NCBI GenBank assembly: GCA_965229335.1
Contig: OZ245874.1
Span: 5,084,001-5,148,000 of the forward strand
DNA length: 64,000 nt
Reading direction: 5' to 3'
DNA from: JAFKFH01 sp017307375
GTDB lineage: Bacteria > Pseudomonadota > Alphaproteobacteria > Ferrovibrionales > Ferrovibrionaceae
Shown: piece after piece, positions 17,329-25,322 of the stretch
Layout: the number at the start of each line of letters is the position of its first letter
Position numbering within the stretch: position 1 is the stretch's first letter
The notes under the pieces: generated by a model
Database searches by the model: none
What the model was told of the DNA's origin: nothing
The model's input: the letters and a program-made list of their open reading frames with translations, nothing else
Program-made: the position numbers and the translations under genes

Positions 17329-18981
17329 TCAGACCAAGAGCCCCAGCTGCTTGGCCCGCTCGCGCAGCAGCGATTTCTGCACGCTGCCCCCGGCCGATTT
17401 CGGCAGCGGGCCGAAGACGATCGAGCGCGGCACCTTGTAGTGGGCCAGGTGCTGGCGGCAGAACGAGATGATGTCGCGCTCGTCGAGCGGCAGGTCGTCG
17501 TGCAGGGTGACGAAGGCGCAGGGGGTTTCGCCCCATTTCGGGTCGGGCTTGGCCACCACCGCCGCCTCGATCACGGCGGGATGGCGCAGCAGGATGGTCT
17601 CGACCTCCTGGCTCGAGATGTTCTCGCCGCCCGAGATGATGATCTCCTTGGAGCGGTCCTTGATCTCGACATAGCCGCCGTCATGCCAGACCGCCAGGTC
17701 GCCGGTGCGGAACCAGCCGCGGCGAAAGCTCTCGGCGGTGCCGCCGGGGTCCTTCAGGTAGCCCTTCATGATCGCATTGCCGCGGATGAAGACCTCGCCG
17801 ACCGTGCGGCCGTCCTGCGGCACCGGTTCCAGCGTGACCGGGTCGGCGACCATCAGCGCCTCGACCACATGGCTGCGCACGCCCTGGCGGGCGCGCATCA
17901 TCGCCCGTTCCTCGATCGGCAGCGCATTCCATTCCTCGCGCCAGTCGCAGATCGTGGCCAGGCCGAAGACCTCGGTCAGGCCATAGCCGTGCGAGACGGC
18001 GAGGCCCAGCCGCTCCATCGCCTCCAGGATCGGGGCCGGCGGCGACGCCCCGCCGGTCAGGATCGCCACCTGGTGGGGCAGGTTCGTCTTCATCGCCTCG
18101 GGCGCCTCCTCGATCATCGACAGGATGATCGGCGCGCCGGAGAAATGGGTGACGCCCTCGTTGCGGATCGCCTCGAAGATCGCTTCGGCCCGCACCTCGC
18201 GCAGGCAGACGCTGGTGGCGGCGACGATCGGCGCCGACCAGGGAAAGCACCAGCCGTTGCAGTGGAACATCGGCACGGTCCACAGGAAGACCGGATGCTT
18301 GCCCATTTCCCACAGCAGCACGTTGGCCATCGCGTTCAGATAGGCGCCGCGGTGGTGGTGCACCGCCCCGCGCGGGCGCGACGTCGCCGACGGCGTGTAG
18401 TTCACCGCGATCGCCTGCCATTCGTCGGCCGGCCCGTCCCAGGCATGATCGGGATCGCCGGTGGCGATGAAGGCCTCGTAGTCCTGGTTGCCCAGCAGTT
18501 CGCCGCCCTCGAAGGCCGGGTCGTCGATGTCGATGACGATCGGCGGCTTGGCGACCAGGCCCAGCGCGCGGGCCACGGTGCGCGAGAATTCGCGGTCGGC
18601 CAGCAGCACGCGGGCCTCGGAATGTTCGAGGATGAAGGCCACGGTCTCGGCGTCGAGCCGGGTATTGATCGCGTTCAGCACCGCGCCCGCCATCGGGACG
18701 CCGAAATGGGCCTCGAACATTTCCGGCGTGTTGGTGCCGATCACCGCCACGGTATCGCCGGTCTGCACGCCCAGCCGGCGCAGCGCCGAGGCGAGGCGGC
18801 GGCAGCGCCGGTAGGTCTCGGCCCAGCCGCGGCGGATCGTGCCGTAGACCACGGCCTCGCGCTCGGGAAACACCGCCGCCGCCCGCGCCAGGAAGGTCAG
18901 CGGCGTCAGCGGAATGTAGTTGGCCTGGTTGCGCTCCAGCCCCTCGTCCCAGATCGCCCGCGTCTCGGCCTGGCTCCGCAT
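17329..18981 (-). CDS. Acyl-CoA synthetase-family protein with degenerate catalytic motifs
   Basis: 550 residues of the AMP-binding family, resembling medium-chain or 3-methylmercaptopropionate ligases (AlkK/DmdB group) by its HHHRGAYLNAM, MFHCNGWCFPW and GWFRTGDLAVWHDGGY blocks. Two key motifs are altered. The phosphate loop reads YTPSATSRPRG (195-205) instead of YTSGTTGxPKG. The C-terminal PKTxTGKIQK motif reads PKSAGGSVQK, so the catalytic lysine is Ser533. All other core motifs are intact and the frame is full length, so it is not an obvious pseudogene. It may be a weak enzyme or a binding or regulatory protein. It is 99 bases upstream of the transport operon and probably separately promoted. 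Confidence 0.8.
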   Translation of the reverse strand: MRSQAETRAIWDEGLERNQANYIPLTPLTFLARAAAVFPEREAVVYGTIRRGWAETYRRCRRLASALRRLGVQTGDTVAVIGTNTPEMFEAHFGVPMAGAVLNAINTRLDAETVAFILEHSEARVLLADREFSRTVARALGLVAKPPIVIDIDDPAFEGGELLGNQDYEAFIATGDPDHAWDGPADEWQAIAVNYTPSATSRPRGAVHHHRGAYLNAMANVLLWEMGKHPVFLWTVPMFHCNGWCFPWSAPIVAATSVCLREVRAEAIFEAIRNEGVTHFSGAPIILSMIEEAPEAMKTNLPHQVAILTGGASPPAPILEAMERLGLAVSHGYGLTEVFGLATICDWREEWNALPIEERAMMRARQGVRSHVVEALMVADPVTLEPVPQDGRTVGEVFIRGNAIMKGYLKDPGGTAESFRRGWFRTGDLAVWHDGGYVEIKDRSKEIIISGGENISSQEVETILLRHPAVIEAAVVAKPDPKWGETPCAFVTLHDDLPLDERDIISFCRQHLAHYKVPRSIVFGPLPKSAGGSVQKSLLRERAKQLGLLV

Positions 18982-19048
18982 CCCCGTTCCTCCCGCGATT
19001 TGCGGCCACTATAGCCAAGGCGGGTGCTTGCCACTAGATTGACCGCCG

Positions 19049-21070
19049 ATGGCAGCGCGCGACGACACCACCGAAGCCGATCTGCTCCGGGTCGCGCTCG
19101 ACCATATCGACCAGGGCATCTCGATCTTCGACGACGACCTGAGGCTGATCGGCTGGAACCGCCGGTTCCTCGAACTGCTGCAACTGCCGCGCGCGGTGGT
19201 GCGTCATGGCGTCGATTTCGCCGAGCTGCTGCGCTTCATGGCCCGGCGCGGCGATTACGGCCATGTCGACGTCGAGGAACTGGTGCGCGTGCGCGTCGCC
19301 GCCGCCCGCGCCCGCACGCGGTTCTACAGCGAACGCGCCTCGCTCGACCAGCAGGTGCTGGCGACGCAGACCACGCCGCTGGCCTCGGGCGGCTTCGTCA
19401 CCGTCTATACCGACATCAGCGAGCGCAGCGCCGCCGAGATGCTGACGCCTGCCCGCAACGACGAACTGGAGGCCCGCGCCAACCAGCGCACCATCGAATT
19501 GCGCGGCCTGAACGAGGAATTGCACCGCAAGGTGCGCGAACTGCAGGAAACCTCGGGCGCGCTGCAGATCAGCCGCGAGCGGCTGCGGCTGATCACCGAC
19601 GTGATCCCGGCCGCGATCGCCCATGTCGACCAGGACCTGCGGCTGACCTTCGCCAACCGCCGCTTCTCGCAGATCCTGGGCCAGCAGGTCCAGAACCAGC
19701 AGCCGCCGGCGATCGTCGGCTCGACGCTGGGCCAGCTGTTTCCCGGCGAGGCCTATCACGGCCTGCTCGACCGCGTCGCCGCCGCGCTGGACGGCACGCC
19801 CGACACCTTCGACTTCACCTATCGCAGCGCGCTGGGCGAGGATATCGTCACCCACAACACGCTGATCCCCGAAATCGCCGACGACCGCACCGTGCAGGGC
19901 ATCTTCCTGCTGAGCCTCGACGTGACCGAGGAAAAGCGGGCCGAAGCCGCCCTGCGCGAGGCGCAGAAGATGTCGGCGATCGGCCAGCTGGCCGGCGGCC
20001 TCGCCCACGACTTCAACAACCTGCTCACCGTCATCGTCGGCAACCTCGCCTCGCTGCGCGAGCAGGTGGGGGCCGAAGTCTTCCAGGAATTCGTCGAGCC
20101 GGCGATCCGCGCCGGCCATCGCGGCGCCGACATCACCCGCCGCCTGCTGGCCTTTGCCCGCCAGCAGTCGCTCGACCCCGTCGCCATCGACGTGCCGAGC
20201 CTGGTTGCCGGGGTGGCGCAACTGTTGCGCCGCTCGCTGCCCGGGACCATCACCATCCATTGCGCCGACGAGGCCGGCGGCTGGCCCGCCCATGCCGATC
20301 CCCACCAGTTGGAGAACGCGCTGGTCAACCTCGCCATCAACGCGCGCGACGCGATGCCCGATGGCGGCGTGCTGTCGTTCAAGACCGAGTACCTGACCGC
20401 CCCGCAGGGCGACCAGTGGGCCGAGGTGCCGCCCGGCGACTATGTCTCACTGAGCGTCGTCGACACCGGCCACGGCATGGACGAGGCGACGATGGCCCAT
20501 GCCCTCGAACCGTTCTTCACCACCAAGCCGTTCGGCGGCGGCTCGGGCCTCGGGCTCTCGATCGTCTACGGCTTCGTCCAGCAGTCGCGCGGGCATTTCC
20601 GCCTGCGCAGCGAGCCGGGCAAGGGCACGGCGATCTCGCTGCTGCTGCCGCGCTCGACCGAACTGCCGGTGGCCGAGCCGGCGGCCGACGCGGATGCCGC
20701 CTTCAACAGCGGCGGCGCGCTGGTCCTGCTGGTCGAGGACAACGAGGAGGTGCGCCGGGTGGCGCGCCGGCAGCTGCTGGAGCTGGGCTACCAGGTGCTG
20801 GAGGCATCCGATGCGCTGGAGGGCCAGGCCCTGATCGATTCGATCCCGGAAATCACCCTGCTGGTCTCCGACATCATGATGCCGGGCCGGCTGGACGGGC
20901 TCGGCCTCGCCCGCTATGCCCGCGGCCAGCGGCCCGAGCTGCGCGTCGTCCTGGTCTCGGGCTATGCCGATACCGCGACGCTGACAGCGGATGAAGAGCG
21001 CGACTGGCCGGTGCTGCGCAAGCCGTTCGTGCGCGAACAGCTCGCCCGCTCGATCCTGGGGGCGGCATGA
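19049..21070 (+). CDS. PAS-domain hybrid sensor histidine kinase
   Basis: 673 residues, no transmembrane segment, so a cytoplasmic sensor. The order is a PAS-like domain (about 10-125), a coiled coil (about 135-180), a second PAS (about 180-295), a HisKA domain with phospho-acceptor His320 (GGLAHDFNN), an ATPase domain with NLAINARDAM, DTGHGM and GGGSGLGLS, and a receiver domain with phospho-acceptor Asp608 and Lys658. It autophosphorylates, then relays phosphate to its own receiver. Its stop overlaps the start of the OmpR-type regulator (ATGA), making that protein its likely partner. Signal unknown. Confidence 0.92.
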   Translation: MAARDDTTEADLLRVALDHIDQGISIFDDDLRLIGWNRRFLELLQLPRAVVRHGVDFAELLRFMARRGDYGHVDVEELVRVRVAAARARTRFYSERASLDQQVLATQTTPLASGGFVTVYTDISERSAAEMLTPARNDELEARANQRTIELRGLNEELHRKVRELQETSGALQISRERLRLITDVIPAAIAHVDQDLRLTFANRRFSQILGQQVQNQQPPAIVGSTLGQLFPGEAYHGLLDRVAAALDGTPDTFDFTYRSALGEDIVTHNTLIPEIADDRTVQGIFLLSLDVTEEKRAEAALREAQKMSAIGQLAGGLAHDFNNLLTVIVGNLASLREQVGAEVFQEFVEPAIRAGHRGADITRRLLAFARQQSLDPVAIDVPSLVAGVAQLLRRSLPGTITIHCADEAGGWPAHADPHQLENALVNLAINARDAMPDGGVLSFKTEYLTAPQGDQWAEVPPGDYVSLSVVDTGHGMDEATMAHALEPFFTTKPFGGGSGLGLSIVYGFVQQSRGHFRLRSEPGKGTAISLLLPRSTELPVAEPAADADAAFNSGGALVLLVEDNEEVRRVARRQLLELGYQVLEASDALEGQALIDSIPEITLLVSDIMMPGRLDGLGLARYARGQRPELRVVLVSGYADTATLTADEERDWPVLRKPFVREQLARSILGAA

Positions 21071-21786
21071 CCGGGGCGCCGCGCAAGCTCGTCGCCGTCG
21101 TCGAGGACGATGCCGACATCTACCAGCTGATCGCCCGCGCGCTGACCGCCTTCGACTACGACTCCCGACATTTCACCCGCGGCCGCGACATCCTGGCCGA
21201 GGTCGGCGCGCTGCAGCCGGTGGTCTGCGTCGTCGATCTCGGCCTGCCCGACATGTCGGGCCTCGACGTCGTGCGCGCGCTCTACGACCGCGGCTTCGCC
21301 TCGATCGTGCTGACCGTGCGCGGCGATCTGGCCGACAAGGTGCTGGGGCTGGAACTCGGCGCCGACGACTATCTCGCCAAGCCGTTCGAGGCGCGCGAGC
21401 TGGTGGCCCGCATCAACCGCATCGCCCGCCGGCTCGACCGGGCCGAGACCGCGCGCGGCCATGTCGCCGCCTTCGCCGGCTGGCAGTTCGATACCGCCGC
21501 CCATGCGCTGACCGCGCCCGACGGCACCGCCGTGCGGCTGAGCCGCGCGGAATCCCAACTGCTCGAAATCCTGGTGCGGGCGCCCAACCGGGTCCTGACC
21601 CGCGACTACCTGATGGAAGCCTGCGGCAGCGCCACCCAGGCCTATGACCGCTCGATCGACGTGCGCATCTCGCGGCTGCGCCAGAAGCTGCTGGACGATC
21701 CCACCAACCCCAAGCTGATCCGCACCATCTACGGCTCCGGCTATCTGTTCGCCTCGGGCGTCGCCTGGGGCACCGGCGTGCGCTGA
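21067..21786 (+). CDS. OmpR/PhoB-type response regulator
   Basis: 239 residues. The receiver domain (about 7-120) has acidic Asp14-Asp15, phospho-acceptor Asp57 (VVDLGLP) and the conserved KPF. A winged-helix DNA-binding domain follows (about 140-232), with AYDRSIDVRISRLRQKL and IRTIYGSGYLF as in OmpR proteins. It is translationally coupled to the hybrid kinase. Because that kinase carries its own receiver, a phosphorelay with an unlinked phosphotransfer protein is possible. Targets are not visible. Confidence 0.92.
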   Translation: MTGAPRKLVAVVEDDADIYQLIARALTAFDYDSRHFTRGRDILAEVGALQPVVCVVDLGLPDMSGLDVVRALYDRGFASIVLTVRGDLADKVLGLELGADDYLAKPFEARELVARINRIARRLDRAETARGHVAAFAGWQFDTAAHALTAPDGTAVRLSRAESQLLEILVRAPNRVLTRDYLMEACGSATQAYDRSIDVRISRLRQKLLDDPTNPKLIRTIYGSGYLFASGVAWGTGVR

Positions 21787-21800
21787 CGGCAGTTACATCA

Positions 21801-21815
21801 GTTCCCTTTATGTTC
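21801..21815 (+). promoter_or_regulatory. LexA (SOS) box upstream of uvrB
   Basis: GTTC (21801-21804), seven bases, GTTC (21812-21815) is an exact match to the alphaproteobacterial LexA site GTTC-N7-GTTC. A plausible promoter overlaps it: -35 TTTATG (21807-21812), 17 bases, -10 TATATT (21830-21835). LexA bound here would block RNA polymerase, giving DNA-damage induction of uvrB. Confidence 0.75.
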
Positions 21816-21844
21816 GGCCCGGGCCGCCCTATATTGTCGGGGCC

Positions 21845-24049
21845 ATGGACCGTACACTGCCCGATCCCGACACCTTCATCAGCCAGTACCCCCTCTACAT
21901 CCCCGAGCGGCCGGCCCGGCCGCCGAAGGCCGAGGGCGGCATCGCCTATGACCTGCAATCGGCGTTCGAGCCGGCGGGCGACCAGCCGCGGGCGATCGAG
22001 GAGCTGACCGACGGCGTGCTGCGCGGCGAGCGCGACCAGGTGCTGCTCGGCGTCACCGGCTCGGGCAAGACCTTCACCATGGCCCAGGTGATCAAGCGCA
22101 CGCGCAAGCCGGCGCTGATCCTGGCCCCGAACAAGACGCTGGCCGCCCAGCTCTACGGCGAGATGAAGGCGTTCTTCCCCAACAACGCGGTGGAATACTT
22201 CGTCTCCTACTACGACTATTACCAGCCCGAGGCCTATGTGCCGCGCTCGGACACCTATATCGAGAAGGATTCGGCGATCAACGAGCAGATCGACCGGATG
22301 CGCCATTCGGCGACGCGTGCGCTGCTCGAACGCGACGACGTGATCATCGTCGCCTCGGTCTCCTGCATCTACGGTATCGGTTCGGTCGAGACCTATTCGG
22401 AGATGACGCTGACCCTGGAACAGGGCATGCGCATCGAGCGCACCCAGCTGCTGCGCCGGCTGGTCGAAATCCAGTACAAGCGCAACGAGGCGGCCTTCGC
22501 CCGCGGCATGTTCCGCGCCAAGGGCGACGTGGTCGAGATCTTCCCCTCGCATATGGAGGATCGCGCCTGGCGGCTGTCGATGTTCGGCGACGAGATCGAA
22601 TCGATCCAGGAATTCGACCCGCTGACCGGCGAGAAGACGGCGACGATGCTGCAGGTGCGCCTCTACGCCAACAGCCATTACGTGACGCCGCGCCCGACGC
22701 TCGACCAGGCGATGAAGCAGATCCGGCTGGAACTGGCCCAGCGGCTCGCCTGGTTCCAGGAAAACGGCCTGCTGCTCGAAGCCCAGCGGCTGGAGCAGCG
22801 GACGAATTTCGACCTGGAGATGATGGCCGCGACCGGCGCCTGCGCCGGCATCGAGAACTATTCCCGCTATCTGACCGGCCGCCCGCCCGGCGCCCCGCCG
22901 CCGACGCTGTTCGAATACCTGCCGGAAGACGCGCTGGTGATCATCGACGAAAGCCACGTCACCGTGCCCCAGATCGGCGGCATGTTCCGCGGCGACTTCC
23001 GGCGCAAGGCGACCCTGGCCGAATACGGCTTCCGCCTGCCGTCCTGCATCGACAACCGGCCGCTGCGCTTCCTCGAATGGGACCGGCTGCGGCCGCAGAC
23101 CATCTATGTCTCGGCGACGCCGGCGGCCTGGGAACTGGAACAGGCCGGCGGCGTGTTCGCCGAGCAGGTGATCCGCCCCACCGGGCTGATCGACCCGGTC
23201 TGCGACATCCGGCCGGTCGAGCATCAGGTCGACGACCTCGTCGCCGAATGCAAGGCGGTGATCGCCAAGGGCGGCCGCGTGCTGGTCACCACCCTGACCA
23301 AGAAGATGGCCGAGGACCTGACCGAATACCTGTCGGAAGCGGGCATCAAGGTGCGCTACCTGCATTCCGACATCGACACGCTGGAGCGTATCGAGATCAT
23401 CCGCGACCTGCGGCTCGGCGCCTTCGACGTGCTGGTCGGCATCAATCTGCTGCGCGAGGGGCTCGACATCCCCGAATGCTCGCTGGTCTGCATCCTCGAC
23501 GCCGACAAGGAAGGCTTCCTGCGCTCGGCCACCTCGCTGATCCAGACCATCGGGCGCGCGGCGCGCAATGTCGACGGCCGCGTGATCCTGTATGCCGACA
23601 AGATCACCCCCTCGATGAAGAAGGCGCTGGACGAGACCGCGCGGCGCCGCGAGAAGCAGCAGGCCTACAACGTCGAGCACGGCATCACGCCGGAAAGCGT
23701 GCGCAAGCAGATCGGCGACATCCTGCAATCGGTCTACGAGAACGACCATTTCACCGTCGACACCGGCGACGACGAGACCCGCCACCTGGTCGGCCACAAC
23801 CTGAAGAGCCACCTGGCCGACCTGGAAAAGCGGATGCGCGATGCCGCGGCCAATCTCGAATTCGAGGAAGCCGCCCGGCTGCGCGACGAACTGCGCCGGC
23901 TCGAACAGGCCGACCTCGAAATCGGCATGGCCGGCACGGCGCTCAGCCTCAAGCCGACGCTGGCGCCCTCCTCCGGCCCGGCGCGTTCGACCAAGGGCCG
24001 GGCCGGCCAGCGCCCCGCCCGCCCGCAGAAGAAGCGGCGCGGGCCGTGA
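21845..24049 (+). CDS. uvrB: Excinuclease ABC subunit B
   Basis: 734 residues. UvrB receives DNA from UvrA, opens it with a beta-hairpin and loads UvrC in nucleotide excision repair. Visible are Walker A GVTGSGKT (69-76), the beta-hairpin YYDYYQPEAY, the helicase motif IDESHVTVPQ, the strand GRVLVTTLTKKMAEDL, the GRAARN motif, and the C-terminal UVR domain LEKRMRDAAANLEFEEAARLRD that contacts UvrC. The basic tail is lineage-specific. The ATG lies only 9 bases after a good -10 element, so the message may be nearly leaderless. A LexA box is present upstream. Confidence 0.98.
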   Translation: MDRTLPDPDTFISQYPLYIPERPARPPKAEGGIAYDLQSAFEPAGDQPRAIEELTDGVLRGERDQVLLGVTGSGKTFTMAQVIKRTRKPALILAPNKTLAAQLYGEMKAFFPNNAVEYFVSYYDYYQPEAYVPRSDTYIEKDSAINEQIDRMRHSATRALLERDDVIIVASVSCIYGIGSVETYSEMTLTLEQGMRIERTQLLRRLVEIQYKRNEAAFARGMFRAKGDVVEIFPSHMEDRAWRLSMFGDEIESIQEFDPLTGEKTATMLQVRLYANSHYVTPRPTLDQAMKQIRLELAQRLAWFQENGLLLEAQRLEQRTNFDLEMMAATGACAGIENYSRYLTGRPPGAPPPTLFEYLPEDALVIIDESHVTVPQIGGMFRGDFRRKATLAEYGFRLPSCIDNRPLRFLEWDRLRPQTIYVSATPAAWELEQAGGVFAEQVIRPTGLIDPVCDIRPVEHQVDDLVAECKAVIAKGGRVLVTTLTKKMAEDLTEYLSEAGIKVRYLHSDIDTLERIEIIRDLRLGAFDVLVGINLLREGLDIPECSLVCILDADKEGFLRSATSLIQTIGRAARNVDGRVILYADKITPSMKKALDETARRREKQQAYNVEHGITPESVRKQIGDILQSVYENDHFTVDTGDDETRHLVGHNLKSHLADLEKRMRDAAANLEFEEAARLRDELRRLEQADLEIGMAGTALSLKPTLAPSSGPARSTKGRAGQRPARPQKKRRGP

Positions 24050-25296
24050 GGCGCGCGGCGGCGCTGGTACTGGCTGCGGCCCTCTGGGCCGCCGGCCCGT
24101 CTGCCGCCGCCCCGGTCTTCTCCGACGACGGGCCGGACGCCGCGGCCTATGGCCGGGCCGAGGGCTATCCGATCGGCAAGCCGTCGAGCGGCCGGGCCCA
24201 GGGCACGCTGGTCGGCCGGTTCAGCCATTTCGACCAGCTCTACAGGTCGCGCCTCGTGGCGCGGGCGGCGACCCCGTCGGGGTTCGACTATGCCCCGGCC
24301 GAACCGGTGGTGACCTACCGGCACCAGGGCGCGCAGAAGGACCTGGCCGGCTATCTCGCCACCAACCCGGCGACCGGCCTCCTGATCCTGCGCGGCGACA
24401 CCATCCTCTACGAGCATTACCAGTACGGCCGCACCGACCGCGACCGCTTCACCTCGATGTCGATGGCCAAGACCATCGTCGGGCTGCTGGTCGGCATCGC
24501 GGTGGCCGAGGGCAGGATCCGCTCGATCGACGACCCGGCCGGGGCCTATATGCCAGCACTGGCCGGCAGCGGCTATGGCGGAACCAGGATCCGCGACCTG
24601 CTGCACATGGCCTCGGGCATCCGCTTCACCGAGGATTACGGCGGCAGCGACGATTCGGCCCGGGTGATGGCCGGGCTGTTCGGCCGCCCGGGCAAGCCGG
24701 CGGCCGAGATCCTGCGCCAGTTCAACGACCGCGACGCCCCGCCCGGCACGCTCTTCCACTATGCCGGCGCCGAGACCGAGACACTCGGCCTGGTGGTTGC
24801 CGCGGCGACCGGCGAAAGCCTGTCGTCCTACCTTCAATCGCGCATCTGGGGCCCGATCGGCGCCGAGGCCGATGCGACCTGGGTGCTGGACGGTCACGGC
24901 CAGGAAGTGGCGCCCTGCTGCTTCAACGCGACGTTGCGCGACTACGCCCGGCTCGGCCGCCTGCTGGCCCAGGACGGCCGCTGGGACGGCCGGCAGATCA
25001 TTCCCCGGCAATGGCTGCTCGACGCCACGACGGTGGCGCCGGGCGACGACTTCCTGGCTCCCGGCCGGGTCAGCCGCTCGACCGGTTACGGCTACCAGCT
25101 GTGGATCCTGAAAAGCCCGCGCCGGATGTTTGCCCTGGTCGGCATCCACGGCCAGCAGATGTTCGTCGACCCGGCCAGCGGTCTGGTGATGGTGACGACC
25201 TCGGTGCGCCCGCAGCCGCGCGATCCAGGCAGCGGGGAAGCGTTCGCGCTGTGGTATGCGGTGGTGGAGCAGTTGGGGATCGGTAACAAGAACTAG
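24046..25296 (+). CDS. Exported serine hydrolase (class C beta-lactamase/NylB-like fold)
   Basis: 416 residues starting at GTG, overlapping the uvrB stop (GTGA). An N-terminal signal sequence (RRAAALVLAAALWAAGPSAAA) is followed by a penicillin-binding-type domain. The nucleophile motif SxxK is Ser139-Met-Ala-Lys142. The later HYAGAETETLG block corresponds to the YxN region and resembles 6-aminohexanoate-dimer hydrolase (NylB) relatives more than true beta-lactamases. The HGQQMF region fits the third motif. It would hydrolyse an ester or amide in the periplasm; substrate unknown. A link to UvrB function is unlikely despite the overlap. Confidence 0.85.
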   Translation: MRRAAALVLAAALWAAGPSAAAPVFSDDGPDAAAYGRAEGYPIGKPSSGRAQGTLVGRFSHFDQLYRSRLVARAATPSGFDYAPAEPVVTYRHQGAQKDLAGYLATNPATGLLILRGDTILYEHYQYGRTDRDRFTSMSMAKTIVGLLVGIAVAEGRIRSIDDPAGAYMPALAGSGYGGTRIRDLLHMASGIRFTEDYGGSDDSARVMAGLFGRPGKPAAEILRQFNDRDAPPGTLFHYAGAETETLGLVVAAATGESLSSYLQSRIWGPIGAEADATWVLDGHGQEVAPCCFNATLRDYARLGRLLAQDGRWDGRQIIPRQWLLDATTVAPGDDFLAPGRVSRSTGYGYQLWILKSPRRMFALVGIHGQQMFVDPASGLVMVTTSVRPQPRDPGSGEAFALWYAVVEQLGIGNKN

Positions 25297-25322
25297 GGGA
25301 CGGCAAGGCCGGAAGGTGGGGG

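Noticed and set aside
18367..18399. Frameshift as an explanation for the unusual ATP loop of the acyl-CoA synthetase
   Set aside because: Neither of the other two frames restores SGTTG, and the flanking protein sequence is conserved on both sides, so the loop is truly substituted.
21413..23812. Minus-strand frame of 799 residues opposite uvrB
   Set aside because: Antisense shadow of a clear uvrB gene; no recognisable domains.
24046..25296. Naming the serine hydrolase a beta-lactamase resistance gene
   Set aside because: SxxK is present but the second motif is YAG rather than YxN, and the closest resemblance is to NylB-like hydrolases; resistance function is not supported.
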